Shown here: piece after piece, positions 8,160 to 17,269 of the stretch | Position numbering within the stretch: position 1 is the stretch's first letter | Layout: each line of letters starts with the position of its first letter | NCBI GenBank assembly: GCA_049291875.1 | Contig: JBATQE010000064.1 | Coordinates: 1-64,000 of the forward strand | Reading direction: 5' to 3' | Origin: CTSOIL-112 sp049291875 | GTDB lineage: Bacteria; Pseudomonadota; Gammaproteobacteria; Burkholderiales; Burkholderiaceae | Length of the DNA: 64,000 nt | The notes under the pieces: model-generated | The model's input: the letters and a program-made list of their open reading frames with translations, nothing else | What the model was told of the DNA's origin: nothing | Databases searched by the model: none | Translations under genes and position numbers: made by a program

Positions 8160-11100
8160 TTATGAGTTGTGCGTTTCGACCAATTGCAATGGCTCGTCTT
8201 CAACCACCGCGCGCGGTTTGCGCTCGCGCGGCGGATGCTGACGCACCGGCGCGACCGGTTCGGCCACATACTGCACCGCCGATGCATCGGTTTGTACCAT
8301 TTGCAAGCCCGCTTGATTAAGCAAGGTGTCCAAATCCGCCGACTCCACCGATGCTTCGACCGGCGTCAATGCTACAGCCGCTGCTGATTCTTGTGTCGCA
8401 ACCTGAATCGTTTCGGTTACTGCCGGAGCGTTTTCCTCAACCACAGACACCGCTGCCACTGCTGTCTCTGCCGATTCGATCGTTGGGGTCTCGGATGCTT
8501 CGACAAGCTCAACCGCTGCTGTGCTCGCATGGCTCTGCGCAGGCATTTCCGTTACGTTGCTGGTCACTGATTCGGCCATCACTTCAACGGCTTGCGCCAC
8601 GATTTGCGTCGGTGTCGGGCTTGGCGCGGCCACTTCAGGCGCAGTCGGCGCTACTGATGCGACCGGTGCGGCCACTTGAATCACCAGCGGCGTCTGATCG
8701 TAGTCTGCGTGGGTTTGCGTTGCACCCGCATCCTCACGCATTAGCTCAGAAATCGTACCCGCTGCTGCAGACATGACCGGTAATGCCGCTGCACTGCCAT
8801 TGTGCGCCTCTTGTCCGTTGGTTTGCGCCTCATTGCCCTTCGGTTCGCGACGATCACGGCGGTCACGGCGATCACGTCCGGTGCGCAAACGGCGCTCGCG
8901 TGGTTCACGTTGACCATTCGTTTGATCGGCTTGCGCTGCATGGGTAACGGTAACATCACTTGCTTCGCTTTGAACGCTGACGTCGGCGTGCTCCACAGCA
9001 GTCCGTGTTTCACTGGCTACCAGCGCTGTTGATGCGACGGCTTGTGCGGTTGGCGTAGCGACCACGGCGGTTTGCTGCGCCACTTCAGTCTCTTCGCTCA
9101 CCGATACGACAGAACCGACTGCAACTTGTTCGCCCGCCTCGGTGTTGCGGTTGCGATTGCGGTCGCGACGGCGGCGATTGTTGCGTGATTCATTACGTGA
9201 TTCATTACGTGATTCATTGCCGGCTTTATCGCCATTTTCTACACGATCGCTACGATCGGCACGGTCAACGCGGGTGTCTTCGGCTTTTTTCGCCACCGCA
9301 TCATCCGCTGCTTTGTTCACGCGCTCGGTGCGTTCATTGCGCGGTGTTCTGCGGTCATTGCGCTCGTTGCGTGGCGTACGTTCGCCGCGCGTTTCGTTCT
9401 TGGCCGTTTTGTCACCGTCGGTTTTCACCGTTTTATCGGTTTTGTCGTCGTTTTTAGCGCCGCGTGATTCATCGCGGCCGTCGCGGTTATTGCGATTGTT
9501 GCGGTTGCGATCACCCGAACGGCGATTGTCATTCTGGTTGCGATTGCCCGACGCGTTGCCACGGGTATTGCGGCGATGGTTTTGGGTCGGTTCCGGCTCT
9601 GGCGCGACTTCCGGCGCAATGCCGAACAGGCGTTTAATCCGTCCCCACAAACTCAGGGTCGGCGCCACTTCCACTGCTTTCACGCGGGTTTCTTCTACCG
9701 GCGCCGGTGCGGGTGCGCTCGGCGTGATGCCTTTGACCACGGCTTCTTGGCGCTCGGCAGTTTGCTGCTCGCGTTTGGCGTAGGTTTCATCTTCTTCCGG
9801 TTTTTCTACCTGCGCGTAGCTGGCTTGTACCAATTCGAGACGCTCGTCATCGTGACGCATGCGGTCGAGTTTGTAATGCGGCGTTTCGAGGTATTTATTC
9901 GGAATCAGGATGATGTTGGTTTTCGTGCGGTGTTCGAGCAAATGAATTTCCGCGCGTTTTTCGTTCAACAGGAAGGTCGCAACGTCAATCGGCACTTGGA
10001 CGTTGATCGCGGCGGTGTGGTCTTTCATCGCCTCTTCTTGCACAATGCGCAGCACGTGTAAGGCGGAGGATTCGATGTCGCGAATCACGCCGGTGCCGTT
10101 ACAGCGCGGGCAGGTGATGTGCGAGCCTTCGGACAACGACGGACGCAGGCGTTGACGCGACAATTCCATCAGGCCGAAGCGCGAAATTTTGCCCATTTGC
10201 ACGCGCGCACGATCGTAGCGCAGCGCTTCTTTCAGGCGGGTTTCGACTTCTTTTTGATTTTTGGATGACTCCATGTCGATGAAGTCAATCACGACCAAGC
10301 CACCCAAGTCGCGCAGACGCAATTGGCGCGCGACCTCTTCGGCGGCTTCCAGATTGGTTTTGAACGCGGTGTCTTCGATGTCGGAGCCGCGCGTCGCACG
10401 CGCGCTGTTGACGTCCACGGAAACCAAGGCTTCGGTGTGGTCAATCACGATGGCGCCGCCGGATGGCAGCGGTACGGTACGCGCATAGGCGGTTTCGATT
10501 TGGTGCTCGATTTGGAAGCGCGAATACAGCGGAATGTCGTCGGTGTAGCGTTTCACGCGGTGCGCGTTGTGCGGCATGACCACGCTCATGAACGATTGTG
10601 CTTGTTCAAAAATATCTTGCGTATCAATCAGGATTTCACCGATATCCGGTTGGAAATAGTCACGAATCGCGCGAATCACCAATGAGGATTCAAGGTAAAT
10701 CAGGAATGGCGCCGGATTGGTGCGCGCGCCCTGTGCGTTGGTATCGGGCTGTGCTGCGCCGTCAATGGCCTGCCACAATTGCAACAGGTAATTCATGTCC
10801 CATTGCAATTCCTCAGCCGAGCGACCAATGCCCGCCGTGCGCGCGATGATGCTCATGCCTTGTGGAATATCCAATTGGCTCATGGCCTCGCGCAACTCTT
10901 GGCGATCTTCGCCCTCAATGCGGCGCGAAACGCCACCACCACGCGGGTTGTTTGGCATCAATACCAAATAACGACCGGCCAGCGAGATAAAGGTGGTCAA
11001 AGCCGCGCCTTTGTTACCGCGCTCCTCTTTTTCCACCTGGACGATCAGTTCTTGACCTTCAAAAATCACGTCCTGAATGCGCGCCGAGCGTGCTTCAACA

Positions 11101-11342
11101 CCCTCTTTGAACAAGCTGCGTTCGATTTCTTTAAACGGTAAAAAGCCGTGACGCTCCTCACCATAATTGACAAAACACGCCTCCAAAGACGGTTCGACGC
11201 GCGTCACCACGCCTTTGTAAATATTGCCTTTGCGCTGTTCGCGCCCTGAGGACTCAATATCAATATCAATGAGCTTTTGCCCATCTACAATCGCCACGCG
11301 CAACTCTTCTGCGTGCGTGGCATTAAATAACATACGTTTCAT
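8160..11342 (-). CDS. rne: Ribonuclease E
   Basis: The 1060-residue protein is the single-strand endoribonuclease that starts mRNA decay and processes 9S and tRNA precursors. The N-terminal half holds the S1 domain (GNIYKGVVTRVEPSLEACFVNYG), the 5' sensor, the DNase I-like site with Asp in VSVDVNSARATRG and in GGLVVIDFIDM, and the Zn-link CPRCNGTG (Cys-X2-Cys). The C-terminal half is disordered and rich in Arg, Asn and Asp (degradosome/RNA-binding scaffold), with a triple NESR repeat near 9186-9220. The start at 11342 follows GGAG at nine bases. It is divergent from rluC, as in many proteobacteria. Autoregulation through its 5' UTR is likely by family precedent. Confidence 0.97.
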   Translation of the reverse strand: MKRMLFNATHAEELRVAIVDGQKLIDIDIESSGREQRKGNIYKGVVTRVEPSLEACFVNYGEERHGFLPFKEIERSLFKEGVEARSARIQDVIFEGQELIVQVEKEERGNKGAALTTFISLAGRYLVLMPNNPRGGGVSRRIEGEDRQELREAMSQLDIPQGMSIIARTAGIGRSAEELQWDMNYLLQLWQAIDGAAQPDTNAQGARTNPAPFLIYLESSLVIRAIRDYFQPDIGEILIDTQDIFEQAQSFMSVVMPHNAHRVKRYTDDIPLYSRFQIEHQIETAYARTVPLPSGGAIVIDHTEALVSVDVNSARATRGSDIEDTAFKTNLEAAEEVARQLRLRDLGGLVVIDFIDMESSKNQKEVETRLKEALRYDRARVQMGKISRFGLMELSRQRLRPSLSEGSHITCPRCNGTGVIRDIESSALHVLRIVQEEAMKDHTAAINVQVPIDVATFLLNEKRAEIHLLEHRTKTNIILIPNKYLETPHYKLDRMRHDDERLELVQASYAQVEKPEEDETYAKREQQTAERQEAVVKGITPSAPAPAPVEETRVKAVEVAPTLSLWGRIKRLFGIAPEVAPEPEPTQNHRRNTRGNASGNRNQNDNRRSGDRNRNNRNNRDGRDESRGAKNDDKTDKTVKTDGDKTAKNETRGERTPRNERNDRRTPRNERTERVNKAADDAVAKKAEDTRVDRADRSDRVENGDKAGNESRNESRNESRNNRRRRDRNRNRNTEAGEQVAVGSVVSVSEETEVAQQTAVVATPTAQAVASTALVASETRTAVEHADVSVQSEASDVTVTHAAQADQTNGQREPRERRLRTGRDRRDRRDRREPKGNEAQTNGQEAHNGSAAALPVMSAAAGTISELMREDAGATQTHADYDQTPLVIQVAAPVASVAPTAPEVAAPSPTPTQIVAQAVEVMAESVTSNVTEMPAQSHASTAAVELVEASETPTIESAETAVAAVSVVEENAPAVTETIQVATQESAAAVALTPVEASVESADLDTLLNQAGLQMVQTDASAVQYVAEPVAPVRQHPPRERKPRAVVEDEPLQLVETHNS

Positions 11343-12193
11343 TGTTTCAAACTCCGTGCGGCATGCGCAAAAAATGCACAAGCACCGTCATCCGCCCACC
11401 CGACGGGGCGTTCGTCATGCCTTGAACGCGACACAGCGCGTACATACGGAGAGAGAAAGACATCATTCAATTGCTTGAAGATGATGAACGCTCAAGCGAT
11501 TTGCCCAAGCAAATGACGCAATCGCTGTACAAAACCCAGTCATGGCCAGCGCTCATGCGCCGTATCAAACCGGTTATTTGTAAGCACTTGCTTACCGAAT
11601 AAATACCGTTAATACAATCATCCAACCAAATATCCGATCTTTTGAGCCGAACGAATGGCTGGTTTCACCTTATGTTCAAGTCGAGCACTGCTGATGGCTG
11701 ATTCGCTTCGGGCTGAATATTTTTTTGTTATTCAAAAGCCCCTAAGCATTTACAATCAGGCTTGATACCAAAACACGCGCAGTACCACCGACTTGAATGA
11801 TCAAATCTTTCTTCCGTTGAAACACACTTCTCTGTGTTTGCGTCCACAGCCGCCCCCGCATACCCGATAAGTACGTGGCAGACCACCGCTTTAGACATCC
11901 GTTTTTTACGTCAATGCGTGCAAAATCATGCAAAACAAACTGTTTCGTTGACCCGAATCGCATCAAACATCAAGGAAAAATCGGTTAAACCCGTTACAAT
12001 AGCGTTCAGCGCGACTGAAAACCTGCGTCAAAACACAGCATCAGCCCTATTGGCCGTCGCACCATTCAGCGCCCACTGGCGTTACGCTTTTGGATAAAAG
12101 CTCTGTCGGCGCGATTAGCGCAGGCAAATTATAGCAAAATGAACCACTTACGCAAGGAATTTAAACGACTTATTTCGTCTTTTTAACCCCATT
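11343..12193. other. 851-bp rne/rluC intergenic region
   Basis: No believable gene was seen here. The part next to rne should hold its promoter and a long 5' UTR; in other bacteria the rne leader carries hairpins through which RNase E controls its own mRNA. An interrupted palindrome GTAAGCA-CT-TGCTTAC lies at 11580-11595. I did not find a convincing -35/-10 pair for either gene. Confidence 0.5.
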
Positions 12194-13177
12194 ATGAGCA
12201 AACCCACCGATTTACCACGCCACGCGCCGCCTCGCGCCATTCAAAATCCCACTGTCAGCGTGCGCCTGCACACCGTGGCCGAACACGAAGCCGGACAGCG
12301 AATTGACAACTTTCTGCTGCGCGTGTGCAAAGGCGTGCCCAAATCATGGGTTTATCGCGTGGTGCGCAAAGGCGAAGTGCGCGTGAATAAGGGACGGATT
12401 GACGTCGATTACAAACTGCAAATCGGCGACGTGGTACGCATTCCGCCCGTACGCGTGAGCGAGTCCACGCCCGCCGTCGTACCGGCACACCGCGCAAACA
12501 AACTGCCGATTATTTTTGAGGATGACGCACTGCTAATCGTGGACAAACCGGCCGGACTGGCGGTACATGGCGGTTCGGGCGTGTCATTTGGTGTGATTGA
12601 GCAACTACGCGCGGCCTACCCGCAGCTCAAATTTCTCGAACTCGTGCATCGCTTGGACAAGGAAACCTCCGGCTTGCTGGTGTTGGCAAAAAAACGCAGC
12701 GCGCTGGTGCATTTGCACGAGCAAATTCGAAATGGTCGGATGGATAAGCGTTATTACGCGATTTTAAAAGGCCAATTAACCGACAAAGTGACTCACGTCA
12801 AAGCGCCGCTGCACAAATACGTCGCTGCCAACGGCGAGCGTCGCGTGGTCGTCGCGCATGAAGGCGAAGGCCAAAGCGCGCACACGCAGTTTAACATCGA
12901 CCAAATCGCAGGCGACTACACCGCCGTGCGGGTGAAAATCTTCACCGGCCGCACGCATCAAATCCGTGTGCACAGCGCATCGATCGAGCATCCGATCGTG
13001 GGCGATGATAAATACGGTGATTTTGAGTTAAACAAACAACTGGGCAAAACCACCGGCGGGCGCATGTTTCTGCACGCCCACAGTCTGAAATTCGTCCATC
13101 CGCAAACGGGTGAGACGCTAACTTTGAGCGCGCCGATTCCGCAGGCGTTTACTGAGTTTATCCGAGGTCATGGCTAA
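12194..13177 (+). CDS. rluC: 23S rRNA pseudouridine synthase, RluC family
   Basis: 327 residues. An N-terminal S4 RNA-binding domain (GQRIDNFLLRVCKGVPKSWVYRVVRKGEVRVNKGR, about 34-67) is followed by the RluA-family catalytic domain with the active Asp155 in HRLDKETSG and the conserved GRTHQIRVH segment. RluC makes pseudouridine at 955, 2504 and 2580 of E. coli 23S rRNA. The S4 domain, the length and the head-to-head position with rne favour RluC over RluA/RluD. It overlaps the next gene by eight bases. Confidence 0.9.
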   Translation: MSKPTDLPRHAPPRAIQNPTVSVRLHTVAEHEAGQRIDNFLLRVCKGVPKSWVYRVVRKGEVRVNKGRIDVDYKLQIGDVVRIPPVRVSESTPAVVPAHRANKLPIIFEDDALLIVDKPAGLAVHGGSGVSFGVIEQLRAAYPQLKFLELVHRLDKETSGLLVLAKKRSALVHLHEQIRNGRMDKRYYAILKGQLTDKVTHVKAPLHKYVAANGERRVVVAHEGEGQSAHTQFNIDQIAGDYTAVRVKIFTGRTHQIRVHSASIEHPIVGDDKYGDFELNKQLGKTTGGRMFLHAHSLKFVHPQTGETLTLSAPIPQAFTEFIRGHG

Positions 13178-14156
13178 AAACATCTTAGAGGATTTTCAAC
13201 GCGCGATGACGCTGAAAAATGCAGCCATTCAGGCGTGTCATGAGCAGCGTTACGCCGACAGCGCCCGCCTCGGTAGCGAATCGCTGGTGCAGGAGTCCGC
13301 GTGGGTATGCGCACAAGCGGCAATTCATCAGCGCGTGTTATCGTTTTCACTGTTTGGCGACAATCCGATTTATTGTGAAACCGCGATACTGAACGCGCAA
13401 GCCATGCCCGAGGTGTACCCCGATTGGCAAATGTGGGTGTATCACGATGCCAGCGTGCCCGAGCATGTGTTGGAGCGCTTACGCCACTATCGGGTTCGTG
13501 TGCTGGATGCGCATCAGCTCGGCATTGCCCATTGGCCGGGCACATTTTGGCGTTTTCACGCGGTAAGCGAGCCGCACGTCGAAAAGGTGCAATTTCGCGA
13601 TGCCGACTCGCTCATCAGCTCACGCGAAGCGCAGTGGGTGCAGCTTTGGCTGGATTCACCGCACCCCTTTCATGTGTTTCGCGACTGGTATTCGCATTTG
13701 GATTTGATACTGGCGGGGATGTGGGGCGCACACGCGCCATTTTTGGCAGGAATGTCCGAGTGGATTGAGGCGCACCTCAAAACCCGAACCGAGCTGCATC
13801 CGACGCACGCGGATCAGGTTTTTTTAGCAGAAGTGATTTGGCCGAAAATCGCACCCTACTGCCTCGTTCACGACACGGTGCATGATTTACCGTTTGCCAC
13901 ACCGATTGACTCGCCGCACCCCGCCATGAGTGGTGGCAGCGCATTGGGCGGATTCAATGCCAAACAAATCACAGTCACGCTGTCAGCGCCGGCGACGGAA
14001 TATCGTGTGACCATTTATGACGCGCTTGGTGACGTGGTCATGAGCTATCTGCGCCGCACCCATAAGGGCAAGGATGTGTTTGAACTACCGATGCAGTACC
14101 ACGAGCGTATCCGTGCAGGCGAATGGCGCATCGAATATCTGCCGATCACTCCGTGA
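13170..14156 (+). CDS. Glycosyltransferase-like protein of unknown specificity
   Basis: 328 residues. The middle resembles GT-A glycosyltransferases: a conserved start (LFGDNPIYCETAILNA), a DxD-type metal/sugar-nucleotide motif (Asp144-Ala-Asp146 in FRDADS), then EAQWVQLWLDSPHPFHVFRDWYSH and GGMWG-like LAGMWGAH. The C-terminal 80 residues look like a separate beta-rich domain (ITVTLSAPATEYRVTIYDALGDVVMSYL). The first ATG lies inside the last codons of rluC, so translation is probably coupled. No signal peptide or membrane helix is seen. The acceptor is unknown. A polysaccharide or lipopolysaccharide role is only a guess. Confidence 0.6.
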   Translation: MAKNILEDFQRAMTLKNAAIQACHEQRYADSARLGSESLVQESAWVCAQAAIHQRVLSFSLFGDNPIYCETAILNAQAMPEVYPDWQMWVYHDASVPEHVLERLRHYRVRVLDAHQLGIAHWPGTFWRFHAVSEPHVEKVQFRDADSLISSREAQWVQLWLDSPHPFHVFRDWYSHLDLILAGMWGAHAPFLAGMSEWIEAHLKTRTELHPTHADQVFLAEVIWPKIAPYCLVHDTVHDLPFATPIDSPHPAMSGGSALGGFNAKQITVTLSAPATEYRVTIYDALGDVVMSYLRRTHKGKDVFELPMQYHERIRAGEWRIEYLPITP

Positions 14157-14158
14157 AT

Positions 14159-15067
14159 TTACGGGCGGTAGCGCAGCAGCGTCACCCAATCCTGCCGATT
14201 CATGTCGCATTGAGGTAAGGCATTCAAAGCACACAACGGCGCATCGTTCTCACCCAAAGCGTCGACCAACCACGAGCCGGCACGCGTCGGTAAACTGTGC
14301 GTCGCAGATAATGCGCCGTGCGCATTGAGCTTGAGTTCGCGCATGGTGACGGCTTGCACCACATTGCCGCCAACGGCATAGGCGCGATTTTTGTGCACAC
14401 CGACCAGCACATCGCAGTGCATTTTGAGCGATTGCGCATCCGTGGCGTGCTCGGCCAGCCATTGTTCAAACCCCACCGCGCCGAATACGCGGCGCCCTTC
14501 GCGCACATAGCAGAGCAAGTCGCCCACCTGCAACGGTGTGTCGAAGGGATTGCGCAGATGAAATGCGCCATTGGGTTGCGCGGCGTAGGCTGCTTTGATG
14601 TAGCGAATATGCCCGTCGGCCAAGTGAAATTCGGATTCGCTGAATCCTGCCGTGTGCATCAGGTAGCTGATGAATGCGCCCGACCACGGCGTATCGACAA
14701 TCTGCGCGCGGGTGATGGCTTCGTTGAGTGCAACCTCGGGGTAATCGGGCGGCTGTTGCCCACGAAACAAATCCGTCAGCACGACGCTGTTTTGCCAATA
14801 ATGCAGCACACGCCTCCACGCAGGTGTGCCGTCGCTCAGCGCATCGCGCTCGGCTTCCATCGGGCCGAATTTGAGTAATTGCCCCTGTGCATTGATGAAC
14901 GGTTCGCGCCAGAGTTGATGCTCTTGGCAGGCCAATTGCGCGGCGTATTCAGCCTTGGTTTGCGGTGTTTGTGTACTGCAAAAGGACGCTTGCGCCTGCG
15001 CCCAACTCGCGCAAGCCCAAACGCTTAGTCCGATCAGCCAGCGAGCCGCGCGCATTGTGCCCCTCAT
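14159..15067 (-). CDS. DUF2272 domain exported protein
   Basis: 302 residues with a signal peptide (MRAARWLIGLSVWACASWAQAQA) and a DUF2272-like domain: PWSGAFISYLMHTAGFSESEFHLADGHIRYI with a conserved Trp-Ser and a downstream His, then LQVGDLLCYVREGRRVFG and CDVLVGVHKNRAYAVGGNVVQAV. The pattern resembles cysteine/histidine amidase folds but with Ser in place of Cys. The product is probably periplasmic. The start ATG overlaps the metW stop as ATGA, so it is the third gene of the metX-metW operon. A methionine role is not implied. Confidence 0.7.
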   Translation of the reverse strand: MRGTMRAARWLIGLSVWACASWAQAQASFCSTQTPQTKAEYAAQLACQEHQLWREPFINAQGQLLKFGPMEAERDALSDGTPAWRRVLHYWQNSVVLTDLFRGQQPPDYPEVALNEAITRAQIVDTPWSGAFISYLMHTAGFSESEFHLADGHIRYIKAAYAAQPNGAFHLRNPFDTPLQVGDLLCYVREGRRVFGAVGFEQWLAEHATDAQSLKMHCDVLVGVHKNRAYAVGGNVVQAVTMRELKLNAHGALSATHSLPTRAGSWLVDALGENDAPLCALNALPQCDMNRQDWVTLLRYRP

Positions 15068-15723
15068 TCCATCTCAAAAATCGCCAAACTGCCGCGCAGG
15101 TTGGGCAAAAAGCGCACTTCTTGCTGATCGTGCAGCACCATGCGGCGCGTCACGCGACAATCGAGGTCATGCGCGAGCTTTTCAAAGTCTTTGAGCGTGA
15201 GTACGCGCACGTTCGGCGTGTTGTACCACTCATACGGCAGGGTTTTTGAGACCGGCATCTGCCCGCGAAAGACCGACAGGCGGTGTTCCCAGTAGCCAAA
15301 ATTCGGCACCGAGACGATGGCTTTTTTACCCACGCGCACGATTTCGCGCATGATGTTTTCGGTCTCATGCACGGCTTGCAAGGTCAGCGACAAAATCACC
15401 ACGTCAAAGCTGTCATCGCCAAACCACGACAAACCCGCCTCCAAATCCTGCTGCAACACGTGCAGGCCTTTGGCCACGCAGGTCGCGATATTGGTGTCAT
15501 TTTTCTCAATGCCGTAGCCGGTTACGCCGCGCTCACGTATCAATTTACTCAGCAGCGTGCCGTCGCCGCAGCCCAAATCGAGCACATGCACGCCCTCGGG
15601 AACCCAGCGGCTGATGACTTCAAAATCCGGGCGTTGCGCGCCCGCGAGCACCGTCGCAGGATTGAACGGCTCCACCGCCGGTATCGTGGTTTGCATCGCT
15701 GTTTGCTGCATGGTCTGTCCCAT
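15064..15723 (-). CDS. metW: Methionine biosynthesis protein MetW
   Basis: 219 residues with a class I methyltransferase-like fold, including the glycine motif VLDLGCGDGTLL and the MetW-typical DSFDVVILSLTLQAVHETENIMREIVRVGKKAIVSVPNFGYWEHRL. In many proteobacteria MetW is encoded after metX and supports homoserine O-acylation. Its own enzymatic reaction is not settled. The start at 15723 lies one base after the metX stop, with GGAGG just upstream, so the two genes are tightly coupled. Confidence 0.93.
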   Translation of the reverse strand: MGQTMQQTAMQTTIPAVEPFNPATVLAGAQRPDFEVISRWVPEGVHVLDLGCGDGTLLSKLIRERGVTGYGIEKNDTNIATCVAKGLHVLQQDLEAGLSWFGDDSFDVVILSLTLQAVHETENIMREIVRVGKKAIVSVPNFGYWEHRLSVFRGQMPVSKTLPYEWYNTPNVRVLTLKDFEKLAHDLDCRVTRRMVLHDQQEVRFLPNLRGSLAIFEME

Positions 15724-15724
15724 C

Positions 15725-16939
15725 TTAAGCGTCCTCCCCATTGACGTGCGCAAGGGTATGCACATTCTTAAAATACGCGCGCACCACGTTGTGATAGCGC
15801 TCGTCGGTCATCAAAAACGCATCATGTCCGTGCGGCGCATCGATTTCGGCATACGTCACCTGCCGACGGTTTTTCACCAGCGCCTGCACCAGATCGTGGC
15901 TGTGCTCGGGCGAAAAACGCCAGTCGGTAGTAAACGAAACCACGAGAAAATCTGCCTGCGCCGTGCGCAAGACCGCACTCAAGTCGCCCTCGGCATTTTT
16001 CGCGCCGTTGGTTTTGGCCAAGTCGAAGTAATCCAAAGCCTTGGTAATCAATAAATACGTATTCGCATCGAAATAATTGGCAAATTTATCGCCCTGATAA
16101 TGCAAATACGATTCGATTTCAAAATCCACGCCGTAGTCAAAGCGATACGAATCGCGCACCTGATCGGTGGCGTGCTCCAGCGGGCGCAATTCACGGCCGA
16201 ATTTCTCCGCCATATCGTCGTCGGACAAATAGGTGATGTGGCCGATCATGCGCGCGACGCGCAGGCCGTTGCGCGGGACGACGCCATGTTCGTAAAAATG
16301 CCCGCCATGAAAATCCGGATCGGTCAAAATCGCCTGCCGCGCCACATCGTTAAACGCGATATTCTGCGCCGACAAGCGCGTGCTGGACGCGATCACCACG
16401 CAGTGGCGCAAACACTCGGGATAGCGCACGCTCCACGCCATCGCCTGCATGCCGCCGAGCGAGCCGCCCATCACCGCCGCCCACTGCGCGATGCCCAGCC
16501 CGTGCATCAGCCGTTTTTGCGCATCGACCCAGTCCTCAACCGTCACCACGGGAAAATCCGCGCCATACGGTTTACCGGTATCCGGATGGGCGTGCATCGG
16601 GCCGGTCGAGCCAAAGCACGAACCGAGATTATTCACGCCGACCACGAAAAACCGATTGGTATCTACCGGCTTGCCCGGCCCCACCATATTGTCCCACCAG
16701 CCCGCGTCGCCATTGTCATACACACCCGCGACGTGGTGCGAGGCGTTCAATGCGTGGCAAATCAGCACCGCATTATCGCGTGCCGCGTTCAGCGTGCCGT
16801 AGGTTTCGTACATCAAGGTGTAATCGCGCAGAGACGCGCCGCTTTGCAAGCGCAATGGCTCGCCAAAGTGCATGGTTTGCGGTGTTGGTTTCAAAACACC
16901 GTCGTTCGTATTGATCTGGCTGGTGTGTGCATCACTCAT
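15725..16939 (-). CDS. metX: Homoserine O-acyltransferase
   Basis: The 404-residue alpha/beta-hydrolase-fold enzyme transfers an acetyl or succinyl group from CoA to the homoserine hydroxyl, opening methionine synthesis. The nucleophile is Ser160 in GGSLGG, with the catalytic Asp/His in the C-terminal AEIDAPHGHDAFL. GVNNLGSCFGSTGP is typical of the MetX group, in which several proteobacterial members use succinyl-CoA. The donor cannot be read with certainty. The start is MSDAHT at 16939, or an ATG at 16951. Neither has a clear Shine-Dalgarno sequence, and both follow directly on the T-tract of a leader hairpin. Confidence 0.93.
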   Translation of the reverse strand: MSDAHTSQINTNDGVLKPTPQTMHFGEPLRLQSGASLRDYTLMYETYGTLNAARDNAVLICHALNASHHVAGVYDNGDAGWWDNMVGPGKPVDTNRFFVVGVNNLGSCFGSTGPMHAHPDTGKPYGADFPVVTVEDWVDAQKRLMHGLGIAQWAAVMGGSLGGMQAMAWSVRYPECLRHCVVIASSTRLSAQNIAFNDVARQAILTDPDFHGGHFYEHGVVPRNGLRVARMIGHITYLSDDDMAEKFGRELRPLEHATDQVRDSYRFDYGVDFEIESYLHYQGDKFANYFDANTYLLITKALDYFDLAKTNGAKNAEGDLSAVLRTAQADFLVVSFTTDWRFSPEHSHDLVQALVKNRRQVTYAEIDAPHGHDAFLMTDERYHNVVRAYFKNVHTLAHVNGEDA

Positions 16940-16951
16940 CGTTTTGCCCAT

Positions 16952-17009
16952 AAAAAAACCCAAGTCGGTTTGGTCAATTCAGTGAAAACTGCCAAACGCC
17001 ACTTGGGTT
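16952..17009 (-). promoter_or_regulatory. Terminator-like leader hairpin directly before metX
   Basis: On the minus strand the leader folds into an outer stem AACCCAAGT (17009-17001) with ACTTGGGTT (16965-16957) and an inner stem GTTTGG/CCAAAC (16997-16992 with 16973-16968). It is followed by seven T (16958-16952) ending one base before the ATG at 16951. This is the form of an intrinsic terminator used as an attenuator. Upstream, an inverted repeat GGCGCG/CGCGCC (17080-17085 and 17055-17060) could belong to a sensing domain. No known riboswitch consensus was recognised. Confidence 0.6.
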
Positions 17010-17118
17010 GTGTTTCGTTTAGCCGTTTTGGTTGGAAGATTTTACTCCCCCAACCGCGCCCGCAAGCAGAATCCAAATCGGCGCGTGGTGAACTACTGAA
17101 CTGTTCTCAGTGGGTGAC

Positions 17119-17147
17119 AATGTACCACAAGGCGGGTTGGCTTGCAA
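17119..17147 (-). promoter_or_regulatory. Sigma70-type promoter for metX-metW
   Basis: On the minus strand TTGCAA (17147-17142) and TACATT (17124-17119) are spaced by 17 bases. Transcription would begin near 17112, giving a leader of about 160 bases that contains the terminator-like hairpin. Confidence 0.6.
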
Positions 17148-17228
17148 ACCGTTGATTTCAAACGCCGGACTATTTTGGCTTTGGCCGCTGCGCTTAACGT
17201 GTGCTTCGCAACACGTGAGCCTTCACCG

Positions 17229-17269
17229 AAAGCGCAAACCCATTTTATTCAAAAATGGGTTTGCGCTTT
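17229..17269 (-). terminator. Long hairpin overlapping the hydratase stop codon
   Basis: An 18-bp perfect inverted repeat (17229-17246 with 17252-17269) has a five-base loop. It includes the last codons and the stop of the enoyl-CoA hydratase gene. The T-run after it is short, so it may act as a terminator or as a 3' stabilising structure. Confidence 0.55.

Noticed and set aside
8351..9783. Plus-strand open frames opposite rne, rich in Arg/Ser/Leu
   Set aside because: They are the mirror of the Arg/Asn-rich RNase E tail and have no independent signals.
11742..12097. Short open frames in the rne/rluC gap
   Set aside because: No ribosome sites, overlapping on both strands, and no recognisable domain.
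16952..17120. Assignment of the metX leader to SAM-I, SAM-II, SAH or cobalamin riboswitch
   Set aside because: I could not fit any of their conserved core sequences, so only an unclassified attenuator-like leader is claimed.
16100..17155. 351-codon plus-strand frame opposite metX
   Set aside because: The metX protein is certain and fills the region; the opposite frame is His/Arg-rich noise that also runs through the leader hairpin.
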